Assembly: GCA_016490735.1 (NCBI GenBank)
Contig: JAEMWC010000053.1
Coordinates: 477,501-541,500 of the forward strand
Length of the DNA: 64,000 bases
DNA from: Pachyseris speciosa
Taxonomy: Eukaryota > Cnidaria > Anthozoa > Scleractinia > Pachyseridae
Direction of reading: 5' to 3'
Shown: positions 20,175 through 32,435 of the stretch, piece by piece
Numbering within the stretch: the first letter of the stretch is position 1
Layout: every line of letters begins with the position of its first letter
The notes under the pieces: generated by a model
What the model was told of the DNA's origin: nothing
Database searches by the model: none
The model's input: only the letters and a program-made list of their open reading frames with translations
Translations under genes and position numbers: made by a program

Positions 20175-20258
20175 ATGGATGAAGAGTTAGCAAGATTTCT
20201 CAATACAGTCTGCAGTCAATATAAGCAAGAGTCCATTGATAATCTTATAAATGACGAG
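20175..20258 (+). CDS. Candidate first coding exon inside the TIR element
   Basis: A pyrimidine-rich stretch ending ACATATGTAG (acceptor, exon from 20169) precedes an ATG that opens 28 codons (MDEELARFLNTVCSQYK and so on) and ends exactly at a good donor GAG|GTAAGT (20259). A possible next exon begins after TTGCTGTGCAG near 20487 in phase (EIFLRMQELKYF), then runs into a poly-Leu CTG/TTG repeat. No family recognised. It could belong to the element or to a host gene. Confidence 0.35.
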
Positions 20259-22453
20259 GTAAGTTTTGAGACAGTGACAATTATTGGCTACATGATCATG
20301 TACAAAGTATTTAAGCATACATCTTAATTTGAAGAAAGTCTGCTACAAATCCAAAAGAGCAAAGAAATGAACCTTTCATAATTCAACTACAAATGCTGTG
20401 CTTGTTGGTTAGATGTCAAACGTGGCTATTTGTTCCAAAGAATATTAATGAAGGAAAATGTTGTATACCTTGTTTCTTGCTGTGCAGGAAATATTTCTCA
20501 GGATGCAGGAATTGAAATATTTTTATTTGGGTGTTGCTAAATTTGGACAGTCAACCCTGTTAAACACAGCCACAAGTGAATTAATTGCAATGTTGTTGTT
20601 GTTGTTGCTGCTGTTGTTATTGTTATTATTATTCACTTTAATCAGGGCCATTTGGCTGTGTGAGATTTATTTATTTGAGTGTTTGACTAGGCGATTTTTA
20701 TGTTAGTAGCACCTCACATTTAAGATGTACTTGTAATCTCATGCAACTTCATTCATATCACACAGAACAAACTACAAGTTGTAGTCTTTTTGATATGAGG
20801 CAGAAGCTTGTATAGTTAAATGTGTATATTTCCTTTCTTTTAACATGAAGGCTGAGTTTGATCAGTTCTTTGGCAACTATTTAGGATAATAGTAAATGTT
20901 TCCTCTAAAATAATAATCATGGGTGATCATAACTTCAAGCAGATTATATATTTGAGTTGCCTTTTTTTTTTTGCACTGAAATGGACATGGCAGTTTTGTT
21001 TGTTTGCATCATAACATCTACGTACCAGTGACTCTGACAGTGCAGTCTCCCAAACAGCCATTATTAGTGGTTGACACAACACTAAGGGAGCACTGTTGCA
21101 TGACGACCACTAATAATGGCTGCCTCAGGTAGACCATGCACAACAGTGGGGAATAATGACAACTTTTAAATTTCATATCTGGGGTTTACAATGCATACAT
21201 TTGCATAAAAAGATAATCATGCTGAAACTGATGTCTAGATACTCAAGTACTGAATACATTCTTTTTGTAGGATGTATGTAGAGTCCATTGATGTGGAAAC
21301 AAGGAACACCAAAGCTCTCCAGGATTATAGGCATTGGTGACTTAAGGACCTGGCCCCGGTTGTTCGAAAGACGATTAATGCTAACCCAGGATTAAGAGTT
21401 AACTGAAGTCTTAATCTCACTCGTTGAGAAAGTTTTGTAAATCAAATTGTACGCTTAAAGTAAAGTTAAAATTCCAATCAAAACTTAAGGATGAAAGTCT
21501 TTTTGAAATGTTTTTGTTGAACATTACCAGTATTTACAATTTAGACTGTACTCAAAGTTTGCTCTAACCCGTGATTACATAGCTTAATCGTGCTTTGAAC
21601 AACTGGGCCCTGCTGTGTATTGCATTGGAGGGAATTGAAGTGATTTCTCTGGGGACAAGCAACGTGGCACTGTAGTGGGGCTTCATGTGGCTTGTTAAAT
21701 ATTTAAATATATACCCCACCGAGTGTGGCAATGTATTTCTATTTTGTGAAGACAGACGCCAAGAAGGAACAAAGAGAGTGGCAGTGAACAAGTTCACCTC
21801 TGCCCTCTCATAATTTCAATGTTTCTTTAAGGGGCCACCGTCATGAGTTGACTTCAAAACATTTAACAATTCTTTTTTCCTCTCTTAAAGGAATCAAATA
21901 TTCATGTTTGCCCAGAGTTTCTGAACTTTTTACTATAACCATTGCCAACTTGTCCATGCCAATTTAAATTTGGCACATCAAACTGAATTTTTCAAGTTTA
22001 AATTTGAGTAACTGACAAATGTGCTTATGTGATAGTGTTCTGTTAAGGCTTCAGCCAAAAACAAAGTTTAAAATGTTTTTAATGTACACATACCATGTGT
22101 ATCTTGTTCCTGATAGAACCTTATGAAAATTAAATTATAAGCCAGTTATATTTTTTTTAGAAAAGATAGAGTTGTGTTCAAACAAACAGATTGAATTTTG
22201 TTGTATAGTCGTTTAAATTCAAATGTTCTTCAAATTTGACTTTCATACCTGGAAAGATTGTCGCGTTTAAATGTTTTAATCATGCATACTTGCACATTCT
22301 TTATTTATCAATATACTTATTGAAATTTACATTTCAAATGTCAATGATAATACATAGTATGCAAGAAACTGGTGTTCAGATAAGAAAATGAAATCTGATT
22401 GAATTAAACATGTTACAGTCAATTTGTGTGATCTGTTGTTTTCATCTTAAAAC

Positions 22454-22860
22454 TACATAGGGTGACTGTGCTGGAGTTACTTTACCTCTAATGCTGGAGT
22501 GACTATAACCCTGATTATGGAGTTGAAATAACTCTACTCTTTTATGGGGCAGAGTTAAAATGACCCCCTTGTTTGGAGCTAATACAACTCCAGAATTGGA
22601 GTTAAAAATGGGAGTTAAAATGACCCCCAAAAAGGAGTTATATTTAACCTAACATTTTAACTCCACATTTGGAGTTACAGTAACTCCCTTATGGAGTTTA
22701 AATAATTCCTTTTGCAGAGTTAAAGTGACTCCCACACTGGAGTCATTATAACCCTTAAAACGGAGTTAAAAAAGGGAGTTAAAATAACCCCAAAAAGGGG
22801 TTATATTTAACCTAAAATTTTAACTCCACTTTTGGAGTTAAAATAACTCTTTAAAAATTA
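22454..22860. repeat. Right subterminal GGAGTTA/TAACTCC array
   Basis: Counterpart of the left array. Includes near-identical sub-blocks such as GGAGTTAAAATGACCCCC. Confidence 0.9.
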
Positions 22861-22867
22861 CTGTGTA

Positions 22868-23474
22868 AGATCGACGTAACTTTCGATTTTGTTACATTGG
22901 TACCTTTGCTAGGAATCGCCCATGACATTTTCCCTGGGATTATACTCTAATGTAAATTTTCTGTAAGATTCGATTGAGTTGGAATTCCTTCGATCTCGGA
23001 CCATTGTTGAGCGGTAATCTTTCTGTTCAAGCGTATTTATGTATATGTAGCAAAGTTCATGTATATTCCGGCGGCAAATTAATTATATTCTGGCGGCAAA
23101 TTAAATATGAAGCCGCGAATTACGCGCGCACTCGTCATCGATCCACGATAATGAAGATCGGGCTGGTGAGGGGGCGCGGAAGTGGGCGGCTCCTTATTTT
23201 GTCTTTATAACTGGATATGGGTGCTTATATCTTTTACATAGCTGCTCTCTGTCAAAGCACAAAATATTCTATCTGGCGACTATTTCTTCCAATTATGGTG
23301 GTGATTAAAATAGTGGCAGTTTGAAAATTGAAAATTATCGTTGGAGAATATATTATCGTCCAGAAACAACTTCTGAAAGCCTTTTCAAACTACCAAGGAG
23401 TTTAGGACTCTATGTTTGTTTGTGCGTGGAAATAGCAATAGTAAAATATTCAAGTGACTTAGCATATGTAACCT
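22868..23474. other. No recognised gene
   Basis: Unique sequence between the TIR element and the 118-bp satellite. An 78-codon frame at 22974-23210 shows no known motif. Confidence 0.5.
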
Positions 23475-24565
23475 GCAGATAAAAATTTAGGCAAATGTTC
23501 TATATCTTTTCTGGTTCATTCAGGTTGAGGTCCTGGCATCACTGTATGCCTGAGTGCTTCTGGGATATATAACATGAACAGTTTTATGAAGTGCAGATAA
23601 AAATCTAGGAAAATGTTCTATATCTTTTCTGGTTCATCCATGTTGAAGTCCTGGTATCACTGTATGCCTGAGTGCTTCTGGGATATATAACATGAACAGT
23701 TTTATGAAGTGCAGATAAAAATCTAGGCAAATGTTTTATATCTTTTCTGGTTCATCCAGGTTGAGGTCCTGGCATCACTGTATGCCCGAGTGCTTCTGGG
23801 ATATATAACATGAACATTTTTTTGAAGCGCAGATAAAAATTTAGGCAAATGTTCTATATCTTTTCTGGTTCATCCAGGTTGAGGTCCTGGCATCACTGTA
23901 TGCCTGAGTGCTTCTGGGATATATAACATGAACAGTTTTTTTAAGTGCAGACAAAACTCTAGGCAAATGTTCTATATCTTTTCTGGTTCATCCAGGTTGA
24001 GGTCCTGGCATCACTGTATGCCTGAGTGCTTCTGGGATACATAACATGAACAGTTTTTTGAAGTGCAGTAAAAACTCTAGGCAAATGTTCTATATCTTTT
24101 CTGGTTCATCCAGGTTGAAGTCCTGGCATCACTGTATGCCTGAGCGCTTCTGAAATATTTAACATAACAGGTTTTTTTTTTAGATGCAGATACAGATTTA
24201 GGCAAATGTTCTATATTTTTCTGGTTCATCCAGGTTGAGGTCCTGGCATCACTGTATGCCTGAGTGCTTCTGGGATATATAACATGAACATTTTTTAAAG
24301 TGCAGATAAAAATCTAGGCAAATGTTCCATATCTTTTCTGGTTCATCCAGGTTGAGGTCCTGGCATCACTGTATGCCTGAGTGCTTCTGGGATATATAAC
24401 ATGAACAGTTTTTTGAAGTGCAGATAAAAATCTAAGAAAATGTTCTATATCTTTTCTGGTTCATCCAGGTTGAGGTCCTGGCATCACTGTATGCCTGAGT
24501 GCTTCTGGGATATATACCATGAACAGTTTTATGAAGTGCAGATAAAAATCTAGGTAAATGTTGTA
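23475..24565. repeat. Satellite, about 118-bp unit, about 9.2 copies
   Basis: Unit begins GCAGATAAAAATCTAGGCAA and contains TCTTTTCTGGTTCATCCAGG and CATCACTGTATGCCTGAGTG. Copies start near 23475, 23593, 23710, 23828, 23946, 24064, 24185, 24303, 24420 and 24538. Identity between copies is high (roughly 95% by eye). No ORF runs through it. Confidence 0.95.
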
Positions 24566-25170
24566 AGCAGGTTTAATGACCAAAACGTTTTACATTTGCT
24601 ACATTTCTTTGCAGAACAATAACGCGTTCGGATGACTGTATTTTTCGAGAACGTTTTCCTTACTTTAATGCCCTTCAGAGTAATTTAGTCCTTGGACAGT
24701 TCGCCAGCATTTTCCAAGTGAAAAAAATTTTAACAATCGGGAAAGAATTAGAAAAAGGAGAAGTTATATTTTGAAATGATGATTTCGATACCGTCGCCGT
24801 TGTCGCTTTTCCTGCCAAGGTCGGTTTCGGAAGTCGAATACTGAAACTTCCACTTTCACGTTTGCCGAGATTATTGAGGAATTATTCAACGAGAATTTTA
24901 TCAGTTCCTAGGGAAACCGTACGGATAGTAAAAGTTCTGTTCATGGGCACGCAACGATATCACATATTGAAGCGAATTATTTTAGCTCAGTGATGTTAAT
25001 TTACTTTCACGGTGTTCAAGAAGGGGTATAATTGCAGACTGATTTGTGTAAATTACCCGCAAATATGTTCACTGTTACCATGTATTGCAAGTATGTTTGA
25101 TTTAGGAATACGAGCGAATTTTAAGTACCGTTCAAAAGAGATAGATCTCCCTCCAAAAACAAAACACATT
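24566..25170. other. No recognised feature
   Basis: Unique sequence between the satellite and the foldback element. Confidence 0.5.
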
Positions 25171-25398
25171 AGGGCCGTTTATACAGGAGAAAATAAGCCG
25201 CGGCTTACTCTGGCCACGGCTTACATAAGACGCGAACACTTCGTATAAATGGTACAAAATCTACGTTCACGGCTTTCTCAAGCTGCGGCTTATCCTGGCC
25301 CAGCTTCGTGTTTTTACTCGTATAAATGGTTCCTTTCGCGTCTTATGTAAGCCGCGGCCTACTGGCCGCGGCTTATTTTCTCTCGTATAAACAGCCCT
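25171..25398. mobile_element. 228-bp foldback MITE
   Basis: About 65-bp imperfect inverted ends start AGGGCCGTTTATAC / AGGGCTGTTTATAC and share GAGAAAATAAGCCGCGGC and TTACATAAGACGCGAA. Flanked by ATT on both sides (25168-25170, 25399-25401), a possible 3-bp duplication. The interior holds further inverted GCCGCGGCTTA motifs. No coding capacity. Confidence 0.85.
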
Positions 25399-25860
25399 AT
25401 TGTTTTCCCCATATTGCATGCGAAAGAGAAACAAAAAAACTCGAGTCTTTGGTTGTAATTTAGTGCTATTTTCTGGAACCGGTGAGCCTACCTCAAGAGT
25501 AATTCATCAAAGCCAAAACAAACTATTGGGTATCGTTTTCCCGTTCCCGCAGTCACTTTTCGTGTGCATCAGGTCTAAAGATAGAATTGCATTAAACCCT
25601 CGCCATAAATAAACGTTCACGTTTAAGGATTATGACAGATAAGCGTGAAAATTGACGCCCCATATCAAACAGAAACGAGTGCCAGAAGCGATTCGATTAC
25701 ATTCGAATGTTCAAAGTAGCTGGATATCCTGCTGTGATTGGTGGCAAATTGCCCCCTATCTCAGCGGGATCCAGAGGTATTTTTGTGGTTGCTAAGAACT
25801 TCTTACTCGTTATGATTTCGGTATTAGATTGAGATAAACTTGGCTTCACATTACCTCCAT

Positions 25861-27978
25861 AAGGTCAGCTTTAATTTCTTGAACACCAAGTCCATTTATT
25901 AACTTAGATAAAGGGCTAAGGACAAAATATTGTCGTCTTATCAATTAGTGTTTTTTTTTTCTAAATCGAGCATCGATTAAGGAAAACATTTCTATCATCT
26001 TTCCCAGTTTTCAGGGAAATTCCTGAAAATTTATGATGGTAATTCAACGGAGTGGAGTGCAATTTGTGTAGGTAATCACATGGGGCAGAGTAAAATTAAG
26101 GATTATTAGCACGCGTGTTTTCATAAAATACTGAAATTGTTCGAGTCGCTTAAAATTAATCCTTAATTTTACGAGGACTCGTGTGAATAACATAAGGACA
26201 AAACGTTCGTAACACTGTTGAGGAACAACGAAAAACAGTCAGCCAAGCGGAGTAATAAAACTCGTTCGCTTAAAGCAAAACAAACAAACAAAGAAACAAC
26301 AATTAAACTACTTCTTTGCAATTTGCGTCCAAAAAGAGTATAGATAACTGTTATTCACATCCACTCCAGAGAAAAATACGAGATTCATTCCTGAACAAAA
26401 TCAACAGCGATTAAACCAAATGTTAAGCTTTAATGCCTGTGCTGTAGAAGTTTCTACCACTTGAAAATACGCATCCACTTGAAAACACGCATAGCGAACG
26501 AATTTTCCAAATAAAGAACTTCTTCCACCAATTTCGAGCTACTCGTTCTTCCATAATGGTAAAATGTTCTGTCCTTTTGTGCTGAGCTGCAAGATGCCGT
26601 GGTAAAGTGAAAGCTCTTGACTTGTCCAATCATTTTGTTTTTCAACCACTCGATCCCCCTAGCCCGGGCGCTATGCAAGTCGATCCATGGTTTCAGCTTT
26701 TCATGAGAAAAATCTTTTGCTCTTCCTTTTCTCACTCGAAAATTCATCTCTTCCGGAGTATCTTTTAAAGGAAGCTCTTGATCTTTATGCCCTTTTTAGC
26801 AAATGCAAAGCAAATTAAAAGACAAACTTTGAAAAGAATGAAGTTGTTTTGCTCAAAATGAAGAAACCCACTGAATGTGAAAGCCACTCAACGAGGAATA
26901 ATCTTGGCGCTCGACTAATCGGGAGCGAGTAATTTTCCCCTCTTTAGAAGCAAAATTAAGAAAAAAAATGTCCTCTTCATTAACGAATCAGCATTCAGCA
27001 ATTTTGCCCTCTGTGTTATTAGGTCTGAACTTAAAGGCGTGAATTCAAAAGTGAACGAGCGCCCAGGGCGAGTTCGTTTTGAAAACAAAAGTATGATTTC
27101 AGACCAAATTTCAATCATCACATTTTGAAATCACACAGTTTTTTGGTCAATATTAATATTTGTTTATCCATGAAATTTGATAGGTTAGTATTATTTCATT
27201 TTCATTTTAATGAGTTAAAGAAAGGATACAATTAAGAGCAAAAAGTAGTGCGATTCGTGAAAAAAATTGCACTTTTGAGAGCAAATCAAATTGCAAAGAT
27301 CACCAGTGATTGTAATTCAAAATGGGTGTGATTAATGGGAAAATGCGTTATGTGACCGACAGTAATTACAGAATAGAATAGAAATTCGACAAGATCACGC
27401 ATGCATCATGCGGATAAGAACAAAGATTTGTTTGCTCAAAGTTCGATGCGAACTGCTTGAACGAAATTTCAACTGACTTATCTTTGAAGGCTCCAACTGT
27501 AGTTTCAAAGTTAAAAAACCTAGCATAAGAAAATACGCTCTTTGAAAAGATTTACCGTTGTCGAGTCGGAGCCGGAATTGGGTTGTACTGTTGATTTGTT
27601 CGATCTTCGCATACGCTATTGTCGGCAGCTCACAAGATTACCTAACATCGCTTCCTTAACTTTACCACTGCGAACACTACTTTTATTTTAAACTTGTCTA
27701 GGCTTCCTAACTTAACACAAGTGCGGTTAGCAGCCAGCTTTAATTATTTATGAGATTTGTTCGATTATTCAGGAACATATAAGAAATACCATGTCAGCAC
27801 GCTCTTACTGTGAAAGTCAAAAAAACCGTCAACACATTGATTTGATTTTGATAGGTCCATTGTGTAGCCACCAATCAAATGTGAGATGAAACCGCGGAGA
27901 AAGCAAGTACATTAACGTTTTCTCGATCAGTCACGAACTTTGCTTTGATCGCTTTTCCTTCCAAAAAATGGCTGTTAC
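25861..27978 (+). repeat. Duplicated block Y, copy 1 (about 2.1 kb)
   Basis: Colinear with 30806-33369 at high identity. Ends at GGCTGTTACCC, after which the copies diverge. Contains an inverted pair around TTAAGGATTA...TAATCCTTAA (26095-26170), itself MITE-like. Confidence 0.9.
26454..26747 (-). CDS. 97-codon ORF conserved in both Y copies
   Basis: Starts MNFRVRKGRAKDFSHEKLKP. The same frame is open in the second Y copy (31400-31693) with one amino-acid difference seen. The conservation may reflect only a young duplication. No known domain, and a second overlapping frame is equally conserved, so coding status is doubtful. Confidence 0.2.
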   Translation of the reverse strand: MNFRVRKGRAKDFSHEKLKPWIDLHSARARGIEWLKNKMIGQVKSFHFTTASCSSAQKDRTFYHYGRTSSSKLVEEVLYLENSFAMRVFKWMRIFKW

Positions 27979-28711
27979 CCTGGCAGGAATCAAGAGCATT
28001 GAGAATTGGGCAGCCAAAAATAGGATGTCTTTCAATTTGTCAAAAACGTGGGAAATGCTACTGCGTAGTGGAAATACTAAGCCTGATCCTCCTCCAGTGC
28101 CTGGGATTGAACGGAAAGAGTGGCTGAAACTTTTGGGAATTAATTTTTTATGAAGATCCTTATAATTTGGATCTTCATATTGACAGCTACTTTCTAGAGC
28201 TGCTAGTCATCTGTATATTCTTATGACATGCAAATATTATGGGTACTCTAAAGTTCAGCTTAGCAAACTCTTCGACTCCTTGATAATGCCATTATTCCTG
28301 TATGGATTAGAAGTGTGGGCCTATACCTATCAAGACGAACCTATCGTTTTGGCTACACTAGTAAGATCATTTTGATATCTGATGTAATTGCGAGTAGGGA
28401 CAGTGATCTCTTTAATAGAATCACAAGTGATACTGATCATGCATTATGTAACTTGCTCCCTCCCAAACATTATACGGTCCTCAGAAAAAGGGGTCATAAC
28501 TTTATACGTCCTAAAGTAAAAACTGATCGATTCAAATGGGCCATTGTAAATAGATGTCTTTTAAATTTACTTCTTAGTATCCTTTAACTTGAATCCTTTT
28601 TAATTTTTTAACTTCTTAATTTGTTATACATATGTTAGCTTAGTTCATCATTGATTGTAAAGTGACACGTATGTTCTGACTGATTTCTTAATAAAGACTT
28701 CTTCTTCTTCT
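27979..28711 (+). mobile_element. LINE 3' fragment with TTC-rich tail
   Basis: The frame at 27968-28153 reads IENWAAKNRMSFNLSKTWEM and ERKEWLKLLGINF. A frameshifted segment to about 28310 contains LYGLEVWA-like coding, and 28315-28587 ends LRKRGHNFIRPKVKTDRFKW. These are typical C-terminal parts of a LINE reverse transcriptase protein. The end is AATAAAGACTTC followed by a TTC repeat. RT motifs A-C are absent (5' truncation). It sits exactly where the two Y copies stop matching. Confidence 0.75.
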
Positions 28712-28895
28712 TTCTCATATTCTGCTAACACTGATTTCTCCAAGATTAATTGAGCCAGTAAAGGAATGTAAATGCGTTCTTTTTTTCAAATGATAATGCC
28801 TGGCATTGATACTTCTGAACTTGATAAATGTTAATCGCCTCTATTTGAGCAGCTTTGTCCAAGAAAAAATACTCCTCAAATTATCACTCAGCAAA

Positions 28896-29208
28896 GAATC
28901 AGAGAAAGAACCGTACCTGAGAAAGAAAATGATTTAAGAAGAAGAAAGGTTTTCCGTTCGCTGTGGCTAAGTGCATTTGGAGTCGAAATATGTGAACACG
29001 TTGGAATGAGTTTATATATTACTTTTTACTAATTTTATTCAAATTCATTACCGTAAAGCATTTCAGCTATTCATAGAAGCGTCTTTACGCGAATAAAATA
29101 AAAACTAAGTTAAATATGTTGAGTTAATTATTCTTATAGGAACACTACATCTATCCATCCATCCATCCAGCCATCCATACACACATACATGCATACATAC
29201 AGACATAC

Positions 29209-29240
<32 letters not shown>

Positions 29241-30790
29241 TCATACATACAAACATACATACATTCATACATACATTACATTACTCTGTTAAGCGGACAA
29301 ACGACTTTTTGCACTGCTGCAGCAGCGTAATTGGTCCATCCCGACTGAATACTGTAGATTTCTCAAAAGTAGGCGTCCCCTTACACCTAGTTTGTACTGA
29401 CAACTCGCTGATCACCGTGCCTCGGGGGATTACATGTGGTCTGAACTAATTAAAAACAAAAATTTATAGGACATTTTATAATTATGTCTCCGTTTTCAGC
29501 ATTTTTTTACAGTGGAAGTATGTTGTAGTCGTAATAGTTATTTGTAACATAAAATTAACAATGGCAGTATGTATTAACAAAAATTTAAGCGAAGGAAAAT
29601 TAGGCTTTGTTTAGCTGTTCAAAGGAACTGTTTGATATACCATTGAACTGCATAATTAACCCACGCAAAATAATTTGAGAAACGCGTAGCAAGGTTTCTA
29701 ACAGCTCCTTATGGTAAGTTACAAAGAAATATTACCCAAAATTAAAAATAGTCTTCTAGTTCCTCTATTAATGAAGCCAAATAACTTTAAGTGAATACGT
29801 TCTACGAACAAAACGTACAAAACGAAATACGGTGTTTACTCAGCTGTCGTTCTTTCGAAGCCCCAATATTTTAATACGTATTATTAATTTTTACTCGCAT
29901 TCGTTTGGAAGTCATTCTACAGTGATTTAGGACAGCTAACTCCATCGAGAAGAAAATTGTAAGGTACGTTCTATCACTAATCCATACTACTCGTTCACAC
30001 AGCGGTCTAGTTCAGCTTTAAGCTTTATATGTAATTTGTAGTCATTTTGGTTATAGTAATTGCTACTGAATCTTCTATGAAAGGTCATCCCTTGAAACTC
30101 TTATTTTATCGATAGCAGGCAGAAGGTGGTTGTTTCATTTTTCCCAAAACCAAAGTAAGCTTGTATAAAAATGTGGAGGTTATTGTAACGTTTCAACAAT
30201 TTGCAGACTCAAGCACAAAATTAGACACCTATGACCAACATTGCACCAAAGAAATAAGAGTGTGAGTGGACTTTTTTACAACGGCACCCTAGTGCAATAA
30301 TATCGCTGAAAATAATTAAGGCTTCTCTTACGTTTATCTCCAATTGCTAATTGAACACACGAATAAACGTCAAACACTTGTAAAATGCTCATAATCGGCT
30401 AAATATTGTGCCGGTTTTTCTTTCTTTCATAAGACGACCAAGAATCAAATAAAGAAATGGAAACATAAAATTACCAAGGCGGCTACCATAAATTATTCCC
30501 AATAATATCGCGCGTTCTCTGATAATGATCCTTTGGAAGATATATTTCTCAAGTTTCTCCACTGAATTTCACTTGACGCCCACAAAATGTAATAACGAAT
30601 AACGAAAGTGTGTTTTCCAAACATTGCTCGGAAAATGGTGACTTAAATTTTTAAGCTGGAAAACCCTCACGCTCAGCTTAGCTTGTATTTTTATTCAATT
30701 TTTATTTTATTATATTTTTATGCAGTAAGTAACTAGAATTTTAGTGTCCGCAATTAGCAGTTATTCTATAGTATTTATCACACTTTTATA
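28896..30790 (+). repeat. Dispersed repeat X, copy 2
   Basis: Matches 16211-17960. It includes an extra CA/CATA microsatellite insert (29146-29280) absent from copy 1. It lies about 15 bp upstream of Y copy 2. Confidence 0.85.
29146..29280. repeat. (CATC)n, (CATA)n and (CA)n compound microsatellite
   Basis: Tetranucleotide CATC/CATA units followed by about 12 CA units and more CATA. The HTHTHT frame read through it is a repeat artefact. Confidence 0.9.
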
Positions 30791-30805
30791 TTATATTTTT
30801 ATAAA

Positions 30806-32277
30806 TGGTCAGCTGAAATTTCTTAAACACCAAGTCCATTTATTAATTTAGATAAAGGCTAAGGGAAAAATATTTTCGTCTTATCAATTAGTGTTTTTTT
30901 TTCTAAATGGGGCCTTGATTAGGAAAAACATTTGTATCATCTTTCCCAGTTTTCAGGGAAATTCCTGAAAATTTATGATGGTAATTGAACAGAGTGGAGT
31001 GCAATTTGTGTAGGTAATCACATGGGGCAGAGTAAAATTAAGGATTAATATCACGCGTGTTTTCATAAAATACTGAAATTGTTCGAGTCGCTTAAAATTA
31101 ATCCTTAATTTTACGAGGACTCGTGTGAATAACATAAGGACAAAATGTTCGTAACACTGTTGAGGAACAACGAAAAACAGTCAGCCAAGCGGAGTAATAA
31201 AACTCGTTCGCTCAAAGCAAAACAAACAAACAAACAAAGAAACAACAATTAAACTACTTCTTTGCAATTTGCGTCCAAAAAGAGTATAGATAACTGTTAT
31301 TTACATCCACTCCAGAGAAAAATACGAGATTCATTCCTGAACAAAATCAACAGCGATTAAACCAAATGTTAAGCTTTAATGCCTGTGCTGTAGAAGTTTC
31401 TACCACTTGAAAATACGCATCCACTTGAAAACACGCATAGCGAACGAATTTTCCAAATAAAGAACTTCTTCCACCAATTTCGAGCTACTCGTTCTTCCAT
31501 AATGGTTAAATGTTCTGTCCTTTTGTGCTGAGCTGCAAGATGCCGTGGTAAAGTGAAAGCTCTTGACTTGTCCAATCATTTTGTTTTTCAACCACTCGAT
31601 CCCCCTAGCCCGGGCGCTATGCAAGTCGATCCATGGTTTCAGCTTTTCATGAGAAAAATCTTTTGCTCTTCCTTTTCTCACTCGAAAATTCATCTCTTCC
31701 GGAGTATCTTTTAAAGGAAGCTCTTGATCTTTATGCCCTTTTTAGCAAATGCAAAGCAAATTAAAAGACAAACTTTGAAGAGAATGAAGTTGTTTTGCTC
31801 AAAATGAAGAAACCCACTGAATGTGAAAGCCACTCAACGGGGAATAATCTTGGCGCTCGACTAATCGGGAGCGAGTAATTTTCCCCTCTTTAGAAGCAAA
31901 ATTAAGAAAAAAAATGTCCTCTTCATTAACGAATCAGCATTCAGCAATTTTGCCCTCTGTGTTATTAGGTCTGAACTTAAAGGCGTGAATTCAAAAGTGA
32001 ACGAGCGCCCAGGGCGAGTTCGTTTTGAAAGCACAAGTATGACTTCAGACCAAAAGTTCAATCATCACCTGTTGAAATCACACAGTTTTTTGGTCAATAT
32101 TAATATTTGTTTATCCATGAAATTTGATGGGTCAGTATTATTTCATTTTCATTTTAATGAGTTAAAGAAAGGATACAATTAAGAGCAAAAAGTAGTGCGA
32201 TTCGTGAAAAAAATTGCACTTTTGAGAGCAAATCAAATTGCAAAGATCACCAGTGATTGTAATTCAAAATGGGTGTG

Positions 32278-32313
<36 letters not shown>

Positions 32314-32386
32314 TAGGGAGTAATCGCGTGAGTAATTTCAAAATGAGACGAGCGCGAAGCGCGAGGCTGATTTGAAAATACGAGCG

Positions 32387-32435
<49 letters not shown>

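Larger units (their letters stand above)
18608..22867. mobile_element. 4.26-kb TIR element with subterminal GAGTTA arrays (CMC-like?)
   Basis: A perfect 34-bp terminal inverted repeat (18608-18641 and 22834-22867) reads TACACAGTAATTTTTAAAGA and onward into GAGTTATTTTAACTCC. Inside each end is about 400 bp of short palindromic GGAGTTA/TAACTCC repeats. Termini of the CACAG type with subterminal repeat arrays recall the CACTA/Mirage/Chapaev group, and TA on both sides would suit a 2-bp duplication. No transposase was identified, so the class is tentative. Confidence 0.7.

Noticed and set aside
20458..20706. 82-codon ORF with a poly-Leu tract
   Set aside because: The Leu run is a TTG/CTG microsatellite. 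Only its first part might be an exon, as noted in the TIR element.
23475..24565. CRISPR-like array of regularly spaced repeats
   Set aside because: The whole 118-bp unit is repeated with no unique spacers, and the setting is eukaryotic. It is a satellite.
29189..29449. 86-codon ORF rich in HTHTHT
   Set aside because: It is a translation of the CA/CATA microsatellite.
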